Under the pieces are notes generated by a model. It was not told the origin of the DNA. It searched no databases and saw only the letters and a list, made by a program, of their open reading frames with translations. Positions 44,028 to 52,492 of a stretch of DNA of 64,000 nucleotides are shown piece after piece; position 1 is the stretch's first letter, and each line of letters starts with the position of its first letter. This DNA comes from Steroidobacteraceae bacterium (lineage in GTDB: Bacteria > Pseudomonadota > Gammaproteobacteria > Steroidobacterales > Steroidobacteraceae), in contig JALORP010000015.1 of NCBI GenBank assembly GCA_025458865.1, positions 32,183 to 96,182 of the forward strand. Reading direction: 5' to 3'. A program made the position numbers and the translations under genes.

Positions 44028-45293
44028 ATGGCTGCGCTGTTCGTCGGCTTGCTGATCTACCTCGTGTCGAGTCCAGCGCATGCGCAGGACTTCCGGCAAG
44101 TCTTCACGTCCGTCACGCCGGCCAACTTCGACAGCGGCGGCGCGGTAAGCCGGCAGTTCCACCTCAATGCCGAGTCGTACCTCACGATGTCGACCGTGGC
44201 CCGCCGCACCGAAGCCCGCAAGCTGGTGTTCTCGCCACGTCCCGAGCTTGCTCGGCAGTTCGTGTCGCGCGAGGGTGGCGACTCAAGCCTCGCCGACTAT
44301 GCCGCGCAGGATCCTTTGCTCGACGGCGTCATCGTCCTGCACGACGGGGTGGTCGTGTTCGAGGCCTACCCGAACATGCACCCGTGGCAGCGACACTTCG
44401 CCTGGTCGGTAACGAAAGTCGTGACATCCACGGCACTGGCCGCGCTGGTCGAGGACGGCCTCGTCGACATGGATGCGCCGATTGAGCGCTACCTTCCTGT
44501 CCTGGCGAACAGCGATTGGGCCGGAATCCCCGTAAGGGATGTTGCCAACATGGCCTCCGGCATCGACTGCCTCGACAGCGACGGATACCAGGATCCGGCC
44601 ACCTGCATCTATACGATGGAGGAGTCGTTGGGAATCACGGCAACCACCGGGCGGGAACTGGACTTCGTCGAGCACTTGCGCAAGATGCGGCGGCACAGGC
44701 CGCCGGGCACGAGACACGAGTATGTGTCCGCGAACACCAACGTGCTCGGGCTGGTCATCGAGGCTGTCTCCGGTAAGCCCTACGCCACGGCCCTGCAGGA
44801 ACTGATCTGGAACTCGATCGGCGCCGAGTCCGACGCGCTGGTTGCCATCAGCGGCGCCGGATACGCCTACGCGTCCGGCGGGTTGCACGCGCGGCTCCGC
44901 GACGTTGCGCGCTTTGGGCAGATCTACGTCCAGCCGGAGGTCAGCAGCGTGCTTTCCGGGCCCATGATCCGCCAGATACAGGACGGCGGGATCGCGCTTG
45001 CCCCTGAGGAACTCGAAGGCCTGAAGGAAGGCCTTGGTGACGACCTTCCAGTGCGCGGGAGCTGGCAGTGGGACTTGGTCTGGTCCGACGGCGCCCTGTT
45101 CAAGAGCGGGTACTCGGGGCAGGGGCTGTACGTGGATCCTGCCCGGAAACTGGTCATCGCCTGGTTCGGCACGGGACTCGATTTCAGCGCGCAAACGAAC
45201 CAGATGCTTCCGGTGGCCCGGCAACTTGCACGATCCGGTCTGTTTGGCTCCCCGGGTGTCCTGCTACCCGGGACCTCCACGGAGAAGCACTAA
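44028..45293 (+). CDS. Secreted serine hydrolase, class C beta-lactamase family
   Basis: This 421-residue periplasmic protein starts at ATG 44028, with GGGAGGAGG just upstream. The signal peptide ends AHA/QDF. The penicillin-binding-protein-like fold shows SxxK in FAWSVTKVVTSTAL (nucleophile serine), the tyrosine region HEYVSANTNVLGLVIE, and SGYSGQGLYVDP near the third motif. The closest functional neighbours by pattern are 6-aminohexanoate-dimer hydrolase and esterase EstB types, so amide or ester hydrolysis is likelier than beta-lactam resistance. The substrate is unknown. Confidence 0.85.
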   Translation: MAALFVGLLIYLVSSPAHAQDFRQVFTSVTPANFDSGGAVSRQFHLNAESYLTMSTVARRTEARKLVFSPRPELARQFVSREGGDSSLADYAAQDPLLDGVIVLHDGVVVFEAYPNMHPWQRHFAWSVTKVVTSTALAALVEDGLVDMDAPIERYLPVLANSDWAGIPVRDVANMASGIDCLDSDGYQDPATCIYTMEESLGITATTGRELDFVEHLRKMRRHRPPGTRHEYVSANTNVLGLVIEAVSGKPYATALQELIWNSIGAESDALVAISGAGYAYASGGLHARLRDVARFGQIYVQPEVSSVLSGPMIRQIQDGGIALAPEELEGLKEGLGDDLPVRGSWQWDLVWSDGALFKSGYSGQGLYVDPARKLVIAWFGTGLDFSAQTNQMLPVARQLARSGLFGSPGVLLPGTSTEKH

Positions 45294-45537
45294 GCGCCCT
45301 GCGGATTAAACTCCGAGCGTGGCGACCCTCGGCCCACCGGCGGCCACCGCCCTGGATCCCGCGGCCGTTCGCTTCCGTATGGTCGATATAGACCCGAAAA
45401 CGCTCGAAGTAGGCTTCATAAAACTCTGAATAACAAACCGTTGTACGGTCAGAATCCGCACTGACGCTGCACGGCAAATCCAGCTGCAGCGCCGAAACCG
45501 GGGAAGTCCCAGACTTGGCCGTCGAGTCTCAATAGTA

Positions 45538-45565
45538 ACTTCGCATAATGTATATTATGACAAAT
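45538..45565 (+). other. dif site (XerC/XerD chromosome dimer resolution site)
   Basis: The 28-bp sequence consists of an 11-bp XerC-side arm ACTTCGCATAA, a 6-bp centre TGTATA and an 11-bp XerD-side arm TTATGACAAAT. From knowledge of the E. coli dif site (GGTGCGCATAA / TGTATA / TTATGTTAAAT), the match is 8 of 11, 6 of 6 and 9 of 11. The inner CATAAT...ATTATG palindrome and strand order are preserved. XerCD resolve chromosome dimers here when activated by FtsK at the septum. It marks the replication terminus region. Confidence 0.9.
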
Positions 45566-45643
45566 GTAGATATGGGCCGATGTCCGCATGGCCCTGTCAG
45601 TATCGATTCATCCCTGCCACCGCCACCGCCCCAGGTCTCCTGA

Positions 45644-45674
45644 CTGACTGGGTATCGCCCCGGTGCGGTATAAC
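45644..45674 (+). promoter_or_regulatory. Possible lemA promoter
   Basis: A -10-like TATAAC at 45669-45674 and a -35-like CTGACT at 45644-45649 are separated by 19 bases, about 46 bases upstream of the lemA start. Spacing is slightly long and the -35 weak. Confidence 0.35.
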
Positions 45675-45719
45675 GATTGCGCTATCCTCGGCCACAGTTT
45701 TTGACCTGAGGGGTTCGCC

Positions 45720-46307
45720 ATGGGCTGGATTCTGCTCGCGCTGATCGTCGTGCTCGCCGTGTTCGCGATCGGCATCTACAACCGGCTGGTGACGGCGCGC
45801 AACGCCTACAAGAACGCCTTCGCCCAGATCGACGTCCAGCTCACGCGGCGTCACGACCTGATCCCGAACCTGGTCGAGGTGGCCAAGGGCTACCTGCAGC
45901 ATGAGCGCGGCACCCTCGAGGCCGTCATCAGCGCCCGCTATGCCGCCGTCACCGGGCTCAAGGCCGCGGCCTCCAACCCGGGTGACCCGGCGGCCGTCCA
46001 GCAGCTGGCGGGGGCCGAGAATCAGCTGACGGGTGCACTGGGCCGCCTGTTCGCGCTCGCCGAGGCGTACCCGGACCTGAAGGCCAACACGACCATGATG
46101 CAGCTTTCCGAGGAGCTGACCTCCACCGAGAACAAGGTGGCCTTCGCCCGGCAGGCCTACAACGACTCGGTCATGAGCTACAACAACACCCGCGAGGTGT
46201 TCCCGAACAACGTCTTCGCGGGCATGTTCAGTTTCCAGCCGGCGCAGCTGCTCGAGATCGAGTCGGTCGAGAAGCGCGCCGTGCCGAAGGTCAGCTTCGG
46301 CGCCTGA
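45720..46307 (+). CDS. lemA: LemA-family membrane protein
   Basis: LemA, 195 residues, has one N-terminal transmembrane helix (about residues 3-19) and a long four-helix-type coiled domain: YNRLVTARNAYKNAFAQIDVQLTRRHDLIPNLVEVAKGY, then STENKVAFARQAYNDSVMSYNN and FPNNVFAGMFSF. The family is widespread, with an unclear role in envelope stress. It lies 16 bases upstream of an M48 protease gene and is surely co-transcribed; LemA-HtpX pairing is common. Confidence 0.94.
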   Translation: MGWILLALIVVLAVFAIGIYNRLVTARNAYKNAFAQIDVQLTRRHDLIPNLVEVAKGYLQHERGTLEAVISARYAAVTGLKAAASNPGDPAAVQQLAGAENQLTGALGRLFALAEAYPDLKANTTMMQLSEELTSTENKVAFARQAYNDSVMSYNNTREVFPNNVFAGMFSFQPAQLLEIESVEKRAVPKVSFGA

Positions 46308-46323
46308 CCGGCCCTCCGGCTGG

Positions 46324-48297
46324 ATGGACTTTTTCGGGCAGCAGGCTGCGTCGCGCCGCCTCTCGCGGCGTCTCGTCGCGCTGTTCATCCTGGCGGTCGT
46401 CGCCGTGGTCGCCGTGGTGAACGTGATCGTGCTGACGGTGGTTGCGGCGATCGGGAGATCGCAAGCGCCCACCGGAGAGCCGGGGCTGCCGCTCCCGGAT
46501 GCCGGCTGGATGGCGAACAACCCAGGCACGGTCTTGCTGACCACCCTGCTCGTGCTGGGCACGGTCGGACTCGCGAGCCTCTACAAGTCGATGAAGCTCA
46601 GTTCCGGGGGCGGAGCCGTGGCGCGCACCCTCGGTGGCGAGCGGGTCAGCCCGGATACGCGCGATCCGCTGCGCCGCCGGCTTCTGAACGTCGTCGAGGA
46701 AATGGCGATCGCTTCCGGCGTGCCGGTTCCCGAGGTCTATGTTCTGGAGCAGGAGACGGCAATCAACGCGTTTGCCGCGGGTCACAACGCCGCCAACGCG
46801 GCGGTCGCGGTCACGCGCGGCACGCTCGAGAACCTGGATCGCGCCGAGCTGCAGGGGGTCATCGCCCACGAGTTCGCTCACATCCTGAATGGCGACATGC
46901 GCCTGAACACCCGGCTCATCGGCCTTCTGTTCGGGCTCATGGTAGTCGCCATCATCGGCCGCACGGTGCTGCGCCATGCCCCGCGCGGAGGCGGTAACCG
47001 CAAGGGAGGCGGCGCGGTGGCGCTCGTGCTGCTGGCGGCCCTCGCGGTGACGATCGTGGGCCACGTGGGGCTGTTCTTCGGACGGCTCATCCAGGCCGCC
47101 GTGTCTCGCTCCCGCGAAACCCTCGCGGATGCGTCGGCGGTGCAGTTCACCCGAGACCCGAGCGGGATCCGCAACGCGCTGGTCAAGATCGGCGCGCTCT
47201 CCCAGGGCTCGCGCCTGGTCGATGCCGATGCCCAGGAAGTGTCGCACATGCTGTTCGCGCCGGGCGTGCGGCAACTGTTTGCGAGCCACCCTCCCCTTGT
47301 CGCCAGGATCCGCGCGATCGACCCGCGTTTCGACCCGCGGGAGTTCGATGCGGTCCGGTCCCGACTGCTGGCTTCACGCGAGCGCGCCGCTGCAGAGGCA
47401 GCCGTGGAATCCGCTCCGGGTGCCGCGGACCGCCTGAAGCAGGTCCTCGGACAAGCCGTCGTGGTGGCGCCGGCGGCGGTCGCAGAACTCGTGGGCAACC
47501 CGGGGGAAGCGGAAGTCGAGGCCGCCGGGGAGATCCGCGTATCGCTGCCAGACGAGCTGCTCGTCGCCGCCTCCGATCCCGGGCAGGCCCGCGCGCTGTT
47601 CCTCGCGCTCTCGCTGGATCCGGACGGCGACGCACGCGGGCGGCAGCTTGCTTTCCTCGAGAGCGAGCTGGGTGCCGAGATCGCGGCGGCCGCACGGCAA
47701 CTGAACCTGGTGGTGGATGCGCTGCAGCCCCGACAGAGGATGCCGGCCCTCCTTCGCCTGTTTCCGAGCCTGCGCCGCCTGAGCCGTGCCGAGCGCGCGC
47801 GCCTGCTGGCCTTCCTGAACGCCCTGCTCGTGCGCGAGGGACGGGTTTCAGTGTACTTCTACGCCCTGCGCAAGCTTGCCCAGGTGCAGCTGCGGGATGA
47901 AGTGGAGCGCCGGAGCGGCCTGCCCGGCAACCGGTCGCTGGAGGCTTCGGCCGGCGACCTGCAGGTGCTGTTCTCCGTGCTCGCGGCGCATGGCCACGGG
48001 GACGCCTCCGCCGTGCGAATCGCCTACGATTCCGGGCTGCAGCAGCTGCTCCCGAGGCAGCGTCCGGAGTTCGCGCCGCAGACAAACTGGCCGGCGGCGC
48101 TCGATGCGGCGCTCAACCGGCTCGACCGCCTGGCGCCTGCCGGCAAGCAGCTTCTGGTGGAAGCGCTGACGCGCACCATCGCCCACGACCAGCGGCTCAC
48201 CGTGCCCGAATCGGAGCTGTTGCGTGCCGTCTGCGCGACGCTGCACTGCCCTCTGCCCCCGCTGCTCGGGACCGCTGGTCCGTCTGCGCAGGGCTGA
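46324..48297 (+). CDS. M48-family membrane metalloprotease (HtpX-like) with large C-terminal extension
   Basis: This 657-residue protein has two N-terminal transmembrane helices (about 17-42 and 68-87). The zinc site is HEFAH at 182-186, with the third ligand glutamate in SRSRETLADASAVQF, and two more membrane helices lie between. The protease part resembles HtpX (quality control of membrane proteins). About 330 residues after it form a helical, unassigned cytosolic domain (PARALFLALSLDPDGDARGRQL...) that is absent from E. coli HtpX. Partner of lemA. Confidence 0.9.
   Translation: MDFFGQQAASRRLSRRLVALFILAVVAVVAVVNVIVLTVVAAIGRSQAPTGEPGLPLPDAGWMANNPGTVLLTTLLVLGTVGLASLYKSMKLSSGGGAVARTLGGERVSPDTRDPLRRRLLNVVEEMAIASGVPVPEVYVLEQETAINAFAAGHNAANAAVAVTRGTLENLDRAELQGVIAHEFAHILNGDMRLNTRLIGLLFGLMVVAIIGRTVLRHAPRGGGNRKGGGAVALVLLAALAVTIVGHVGLFFGRLIQAAVSRSRETLADASAVQFTRDPSGIRNALVKIGALSQGSRLVDADAQEVSHMLFAPGVRQLFASHPPLVARIRAIDPRFDPREFDAVRSRLLASRERAAAEAAVESAPGAADRLKQVLGQAVVVAPAAVAELVGNPGEAEVEAAGEIRVSLPDELLVAASDPGQARALFLALSLDPDGDARGRQLAFLESELGAEIAAAARQLNLVVDALQPRQRMPALLRLFPSLRRLSRAERARLLAFLNALLVREGRVSVYFYALRKLAQVQLRDEVERRSGLPGNRSLEASAGDLQVLFSVLAAHGHGDASAVRIAYDSGLQQLLPRQRPEFAPQTNWPAALDAALNRLDRLAPAGKQLLVEALTRTIAHDQRLTVPESELLRAVCATLHCPLPPLLGTAGPSAQG
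47289..47296 (-). other. Candidate KOPS nearest to dif on the right
   Basis: CCCTCCCC on the plus strand is GGGGAGGG on the minus strand. It points leftward to the dif site 1.7 kb away, the expected polarity for the right arm. It lies inside the M48 protease gene. Confidence 0.35.
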
Positions 48298-48382
48298 TTG
48301 GGCGCGCACGCCCCCAAGGCTCGCGGGGCTCTCGCGCCGACCTGACAGCGCCAGGGAATCGGCGATCTTGCGCGGGGTCGCC

Positions 48383-48402
48383 GGGCCCGCCTCGACGGGC
48401 CC
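48383..48402. terminator. Hairpin between convergent M48 protease and host-attachment genes
   Basis: GGGCCCG and CGGGCCC pair around CCTCGA, with further GC-rich complementarity outside (GCGCGGGG/CCCCGCGC). It sits in the 115-base convergent gap. No T-run on either side. Confidence 0.4.
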
Positions 48403-48412
48403 CGCGCGGGTG

Positions 48413-48868
48413 TCACTGCAAGGTCGAGTAAAGCTTCTCCGGAAGGCGCGCCCGGATCTCCTCCGGGGCGAGCATCGCCAGATCCTTGTCCAGCGTTCCG
48501 GTGATCGAGCGCGTCACCGCGGGTCCCATCCGCTCGCGAAGAAGGCCGAGGAACCGCGGCGCGGCGATGATGGCCAGTCGGTCGAACTCGTGCGCGGCGT
48601 GCGCGTGCCTCAGTTTCCCGGCGATCTGTTCTGCGAAACGGATCGCCTCCTCTTCCTTCGGGGTCACTTCGGATGTCATGGTAGTGCTGTGGACCCGTCC
48701 GCGGCTTCCCTGAGCGCTGCCCAGGCGGTCCGAAACGAGTTCCCGGTCCGGCAGCCGGCTCGCGGGATGCGCGAGGCACTCAAGTTCGACCAAGGGCCCT
48801 TCCGCCGCCGAGGCCGAGAGAATGCGCGCCATGCTGCTGTTTGCGACCACAATCCACATCTGGGACAT
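48413..48868 (-). CDS. Host attachment protein family (baeRF-like)
   Basis: This 151-residue protein starts at ATG 48868 with AAGGAGG upstream; the ORF track start at 48922 is an extension. The sequence WIVVANSSMARIL, FAEQIAGKLRHAHAAHEFDRLAIIAAPRFLGLLRERM and VTRSITGTLDKDLAMLAPEEIRARL matches the family named for Agrobacterium attachment and related to the archaeal eRF1-like fold. A translation- or stress-linked role is an inference; the historical name is not a proven function. Confidence 0.88.
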   Translation of the reverse strand: MSQMWIVVANSSMARILSASAAEGPLVELECLAHPASRLPDRELVSDRLGSAQGSRGRVHSTTMTSEVTPKEEEAIRFAEQIAGKLRHAHAAHEFDRLAIIAAPRFLGLLRERMGPAVTRSITGTLDKDLAMLAPEEIRARLPEKLYSTLQ

Positions 48869-48960
48869 GGTGTTCCTCCTTGATGGCCGCAGGCGCTCGT
48901 GAGAAACATCCGCCGGGCCCACGGCCAGCCGATGCGTCCAGCCTACACCCGCAGTCCGGT

Positions 48961-49629
48961 TCAGGAAGCCTGTTCTTTACGTAGGTACTCGCGCGCCAGC
49001 CGCTCGAGGTGTTGGCGACCCTCGGGCAGCAGGAAGGGAGCGAACAGCATCAGCACCTGGTAGATGCCGCGCGCGATGGATGCCCCCGAGGCGGCCCGCG
49101 GGTAGCGCACGTGGTCGTACGACAGCCAGTAGAGCGTCATCACGGTGACGTTCTCGGCCAGCGCCTCGAGTTCGGCGGGCGTTGCGACCAGGGCGCCGCT
49201 TTGCGCGAGCCCAAGCGCGATGCCCCTCGACGCTTCCACGGAGCGCCCGAAGACGGCCGTCAGCCGGTGACCTGCGCGTCGGTCGCGGCTCATGATTCCG
49301 GAGAGGTCGCGAAACAGGAAACGATAGCGCCAGATCGCCTCGAAGATCATGTGCAGCAGGAACCAGGCGTCCTCGACGTCCCCGGCCCGCCATTGCTCCG
49401 GCGGCAGCAGTTCGTCTAGCTCGCCGACGAACCGGTCAAGCAGTGCGCCGGTCAGCTGGTCCTTCTTCCGGAAGTGATAGTGCAGGTTGCCCGCGCTGAT
49501 GCCGGCCTCGCTCGCGATGAGCGTCGTCGATACGTTCGGCTCGCCCAGTTCGTTGTACAGGGCGAGCGTCGCCTCGAGGATGCGCTCGCGCGTGCGCCGC
49601 GCGGGGCGGGTTCCCTGGACTGGAGGCAT
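48961..49629 (-). CDS. TetR-family transcriptional regulator
   Basis: This 222-residue protein has an N-terminal HTH (about residues 12-58): TRERILEATLALYNELGEPNVSTTLIASEAGISAGNLHYHFRKKDQL. An all-helical ligand-binding domain follows, with FEAIWRYRFLFRDLSGIMSRD. It sits between the host-attachment gene and the phasin gene on the same strand. Relatives with this C-terminal type often lie beside lipid or PHA genes, so control of the phasin is possible but not shown. Confidence 0.92.
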   Translation of the reverse strand: MPPVQGTRPARRTRERILEATLALYNELGEPNVSTTLIASEAGISAGNLHYHFRKKDQLTGALLDRFVGELDELLPPEQWRAGDVEDAWFLLHMIFEAIWRYRFLFRDLSGIMSRDRRAGHRLTAVFGRSVEASRGIALGLAQSGALVATPAELEALAENVTVMTLYWLSYDHVRYPRAASGASIARGIYQVLMLFAPFLLPEGRQHLERLAREYLRKEQAS

Positions 49630-49708
49630 GAAAAAAGCGCCGGTGCACGTCGGTGACCCGATCGTACACCAGCGCCGAGGGGGGATCAGTCAGTGTCTGT
49701 GCGTGTCC

Positions 49709-50137
49709 TCAGGCGGCGCGGCGCGTGGCGCGCTTGGCCGGCGTGCGGCGCTTTGCGCGGGCGGCCGTCCTGGCTTCGACCTTCTTGGACAGCAGCTCGA
49801 CGCGGCGCGACAGACGGTCGACCTCTGCGGCCGTCGGCAGGCCGATCTCGTGGATCACCTTGTTCACGCGCTTCTGGAAAGCCTTCTCGACCGTCTGCAC
49901 GCGGTCGGTGGCGACCTCGGCGACGTTCCCGACCATGTCCTCGGCATTCATGCGCGACTTGCGGGTGAGCTTCTCACCCTCCTTCACGACGATGCCCACG
50001 ACCTTGCCGAGCTCCTCGCGCGTCGTGTTCCACGCTTCCAGATTCGCCTTGAAGATCACGTTGGCCGAGCGACGCGTGGCCTTGCCGACTTCGCTCGTCT
50101 TGAGTCCGCTGATGAACGTGTTGACGTTCTCGATCAT
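49709..50137 (-). CDS. Phasin-family PHA granule-associated protein
   Basis: This 142-residue protein is an amphipathic helical domain (MIENVNTFISGLKTSEVGKATRRSANVIFKANLEAWNTTREELGKVVGIVVKEGEKL) followed by a predicted coiled coil (VDRLSRRVELLSKKVEARTAA). It ends in a short lysine/arginine/alanine tail AKRRTPAKRATRRAA, resembling the DNA-binding tail of PhaF. It would coat polyhydroxyalkanoate granules and may tether them to the nucleoid. No PHA synthase is in the window. Confidence 0.85.
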   Translation of the reverse strand: MIENVNTFISGLKTSEVGKATRRSANVIFKANLEAWNTTREELGKVVGIVVKEGEKLTRKSRMNAEDMVGNVAEVATDRVQTVEKAFQKRVNKVIHEIGLPTAAEVDRLSRRVELLSKKVEARTAARAKRRTPAKRATRRAA

Positions 50138-50220
50138 GTCCGTCTCCTCGCAGATCCGCTTCCATCCGGGCCGGCGCAGCGCGCCGGTTCTCCCTTGATG
50201 GGCAGAGTTTCCCCGGAAAC

Positions 50221-50240
50221 CCTAGGGAGAGCACCCTAGG
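50221..50240 (-). terminator. Inverted repeat over the transporter stop codon
   Basis: CCTAGGG and CCCTAGG pair around AGAGCA. The right arm includes the TAG stop of the minus-strand transporter gene. No T-run follows, so it may terminate weakly or protect the 3' end before the phasin gene. Confidence 0.4.
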
Positions 50241-51543
50241 CGCTGGCGCGGCTGGCGCGTGCGGAAGCTGCAGCCTCGCGGCGCGAGTAGCCGCGGCCGA
50301 GGGCGAAGCCGACGCCGACCAGCGCCGCCATCAGCGCCGCGCCCGCGGCGGCGAATCCCGCCAGGGATGTTCCGGCCGCGTTCAGGGCGCCGTGCAGCCA
50401 GCTGGCGCCCATGTCGCTGCCACGCTGGACGACCGTGTCGATCACGTTCTTCGCCTTGTACTTGGCTTCCGGGTCGACGACCGTGAACAGCACCTCGCGG
50501 GCCGGTTTGCCGATGCCGAACTCGCCTGCCCTGCGCAGAACCTGGGATACGGCCAGCGTCATGAGGAACGGCGCGAGGACCAACCAGGCGAAACTCGCGA
50601 GGGCCACGAGCGGCATGCAGACCAGTCCACCCGTGACGCCGAAGCGGCGGATGATTCGGGTGGCGATCAGGCTCTGCAGGACCAGCGACAGCAGGTTCAC
50701 CGCGAGGTCGAGCCGCGCGAAGAAGCCGGTGCGGCCGGCGGCGTCGGGATAGCGCGCGGCCGCGAACTCCAGCAACTCGAGGTACATGAAGGTGCCGGCG
50801 ACGGAGCCGAGGACGATGATCGAGGCGATGCCGAGGAGGTAGGGGGAGCGAGCCAGCAGCACGATGCCGGCGAGCGCCCGTCCGCCGATCGGATTCGCGC
50901 TATCGGCGGCGGTGTCGGGCGGGTCCCCGTGCCGCGCCACCGACCAGCGGCCGAGCACCCGGATGCATGGAATCGTGCCAAGCAGCAGCAGGGTGGACAG
51001 CGCCACGAGGCCGGCAACGCCAATGGGCCCGACCAGCGCCTGCGTGAGGATCGGCCCCAGGATGGCGCCGGTGCTGCCGCCTGCGGCGATCGGGCCGAAC
51101 AGCCGCTTGGCTTCTTCGCCCCTGAACACGTCCGCCATGAAGCTCCAGAACACGGACACGACGAAGAAGTTGAAGACGGACAGCCACACGAAGAAGGCGC
51201 TGGCGGTCGCGGCGGAGCCGGGGTCGAGCGCGAAGGCGACGGAGAAGCCGATGAGGTTGAGCGCGAAAAAGGCGTAGACCACCGGCAGCAGCCGGCGCTT
51301 CTGGATGCGCGAGACCAGGACGCCGAAGACCGGCGTGATGGCCAGCATCACCAGGAAGGTTGCCGTGAACAGCCAGGGCATCCGGCCGATACCCGCGCTG
51401 GCGCCCATGGCGTCCCGCACCGGCCGCAGCAGGTAATAGCTGCTGAGCAGCAGGAAGAAGTACAGGAAGGCGACCAGGACCGCACGTTCCTCGCCCTCCC
51501 GGGCACCGAACAGCGAGCGCAGCGCGGCGCCGGCCTGGCTCAT
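50236..51543 (-). CDS. NTP/NDP-exchange-like membrane transporter
   Basis: This 435-residue protein has 10-12 predicted transmembrane helices. The start at ATG 51543 (MSQAGAALRSLFGAREGEERAVLVAFLYFFLLLSSYYLLRPVRDAMG) matches the bacterial family annotated as MFS/ATP-ADP translocase-like. FWSFMADVFRGEEAKRLFGPIAAGGSTGAILGP and RAGEFGIGKPAREVLFTVV are conserved blocks of that family. Real nucleotide exchange is proven mainly in intracellular bacteria and plastids, so the substrate here is open. It overlaps the MaoC gene by 4 bases. Confidence 0.83.
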   Translation of the reverse strand: MSQAGAALRSLFGAREGEERAVLVAFLYFFLLLSSYYLLRPVRDAMGASAGIGRMPWLFTATFLVMLAITPVFGVLVSRIQKRRLLPVVYAFFALNLIGFSVAFALDPGSAATASAFFVWLSVFNFFVVSVFWSFMADVFRGEEAKRLFGPIAAGGSTGAILGPILTQALVGPIGVAGLVALSTLLLLGTIPCIRVLGRWSVARHGDPPDTAADSANPIGGRALAGIVLLARSPYLLGIASIIVLGSVAGTFMYLELLEFAAARYPDAAGRTGFFARLDLAVNLLSLVLQSLIATRIIRRFGVTGGLVCMPLVALASFAWLVLAPFLMTLAVSQVLRRAGEFGIGKPAREVLFTVVDPEAKYKAKNVIDTVVQRGSDMGASWLHGALNAAGTSLAGFAAAGAALMAALVGVGFALGRGYSRREAAASARASRASA

Positions 51544-52439
51544 GCGGGGCGCGTGACGGAGCCGGCGAGGTGGGGCCGCTGGCCCTCGCCGTCCTTCAGG
51601 ACGAATGTCCAGGCGCCGTCCGACCGCCAGTGGTGCAGGAGGGCGCGCGACCCCAGGAACAGCGGCAGCTTGAACTCGACGGCGACCCTGAATGGGGGTG
51701 TCAGGCCCGGTCCCAGCGCCGCGATCGAGCGGGCCATGGACCACATGCCGTGCGCGACCGCCCGATCGAAGCCGAACATGCGCGCACCCCAGTCGGCGAT
51801 GTGGATCGGGTTCAGGTCGTCCGAGACGCGCCCGTACCGCCTTCCGATTTCACGGCCAGCCTCGATGGGAACCTCGGTGACCGCCTCGCCCGCGCCTGGC
51901 TTCGGCTGGCGCAGCGCCGCGCGCGCGCTGCGGGCGGCTTGGGCGCCCGAGCCGCGCTGGCGCGCGAGCAGCGTGCTGCGCTCCCGCCAGGCCACGCCGG
52001 AAGCGTCCGCGAGCTCGGTGTGCAGGTCGAATTCCTGGCCACGGTCCGTGTCCCGGTGACCCTCCAGCCAGGCGCGCAGCGAGTAGCGCCCGTCGGCCGG
52101 CAGCGGGCGCAGCCACTCGATCTCATTGGCGATGTGCACCAACCCCATGAGCCGCACCACGAAGGACGGGTGCGTCATGAGCGCGAGGTGCAGGGGCATG
52201 GCCAGCACGTGGGGATAGGTCGCCGGCAGCAGCCGCTGGTCGCTGTCGAAGCCGCAGACCGCCCTGTAGCGCGCCAGGTGACCCGGCCGGACCGCGACGA
52301 CCTCGACCGCGCCCTCGAGACGGGGCACGGATTCGCCCGGCGGGAGGCGGGGCTCGCGCCGGGCGAGCACGGCGCTCGGGTAATAGCGCAGGGCGGACGG
52401 GAGTCGCGCGAAGCGCAGGCTGACGGCGGGTGGGGTCAT
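51540..52439 (-). CDS. MaoC-like (R)-specific enoyl-CoA hydratase, double hotdog
   Basis: This 299-residue protein has a C-terminal hotdog with the hydratase signature YGRVSDDLNPIHIADWGARMFGFDRAVAHGMWSMA (aspartate-histidine catalytic pair). A degenerate N-terminal hotdog (about residues 40-150) makes a two-domain MaoC as in bacterial and fungal type 2 hydratases. It would make (R)-3-hydroxyacyl-CoA for PHA or fatty acid turnover. It lies downstream of ccmI with a 53-base gap, on the same strand. Confidence 0.87.
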   Translation of the reverse strand: MTPPAVSLRFARLPSALRYYPSAVLARREPRLPPGESVPRLEGAVEVVAVRPGHLARYRAVCGFDSDQRLLPATYPHVLAMPLHLALMTHPSFVVRLMGLVHIANEIEWLRPLPADGRYSLRAWLEGHRDTDRGQEFDLHTELADASGVAWRERSTLLARQRGSGAQAARSARAALRQPKPGAGEAVTEVPIEAGREIGRRYGRVSDDLNPIHIADWGARMFGFDRAVAHGMWSMARSIAALGPGLTPPFRVAVEFKLPLFLGSRALLHHWRSDGAWTFVLKDGEGQRPHLAGSVTRPA

Positions 52440-52492
52440 TCGGCAGGATCCGGGGGCATCGCGCCCCCGCCCCTTCAGCCGGGCACCGCCCC

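Larger units (their letters stand above)
45294..45719. other. 426-base gene-free gap holding dif
   Basis: This is the only gap over 300 bases. It contains no supported gene (the 97-residue minus ORF here has no recognisable domain or ribosome site). It holds the inverted repeat ACCGT-TGT-ACGGT at 45437-45449, an A/T-rich patch, the dif site at 45538-45565 and, at its right end, a plausible lemA promoter. Confidence 0.7.

Noticed and set aside
44028-45293. AmpC-type antibiotic resistance beta-lactamase
   Set aside because: Only SxxK and a loose tyrosine motif match; no KTG box in the expected context, and the pattern fits esterase/amide hydrolases.
45184-45477. 97-residue minus ORF reaching into the dif gap
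   Set aside because: Overlaps the serine hydrolase end; no ribosome site or known motif. Considered as a transposase or integrase remnant, but no catalytic motif is visible.
45538-45571. Resemblance to loxP (TAACTTCG...ATAATGTAT)
   Set aside because: The match to dif arms and centre is much better, and the loxP right arm is absent.
45294-45719. XerCD-dependent integrated phage or plasmid at dif
   Set aside because: Flanking genes are ordinary and no second dif-like copy or phage gene was seen within the window.
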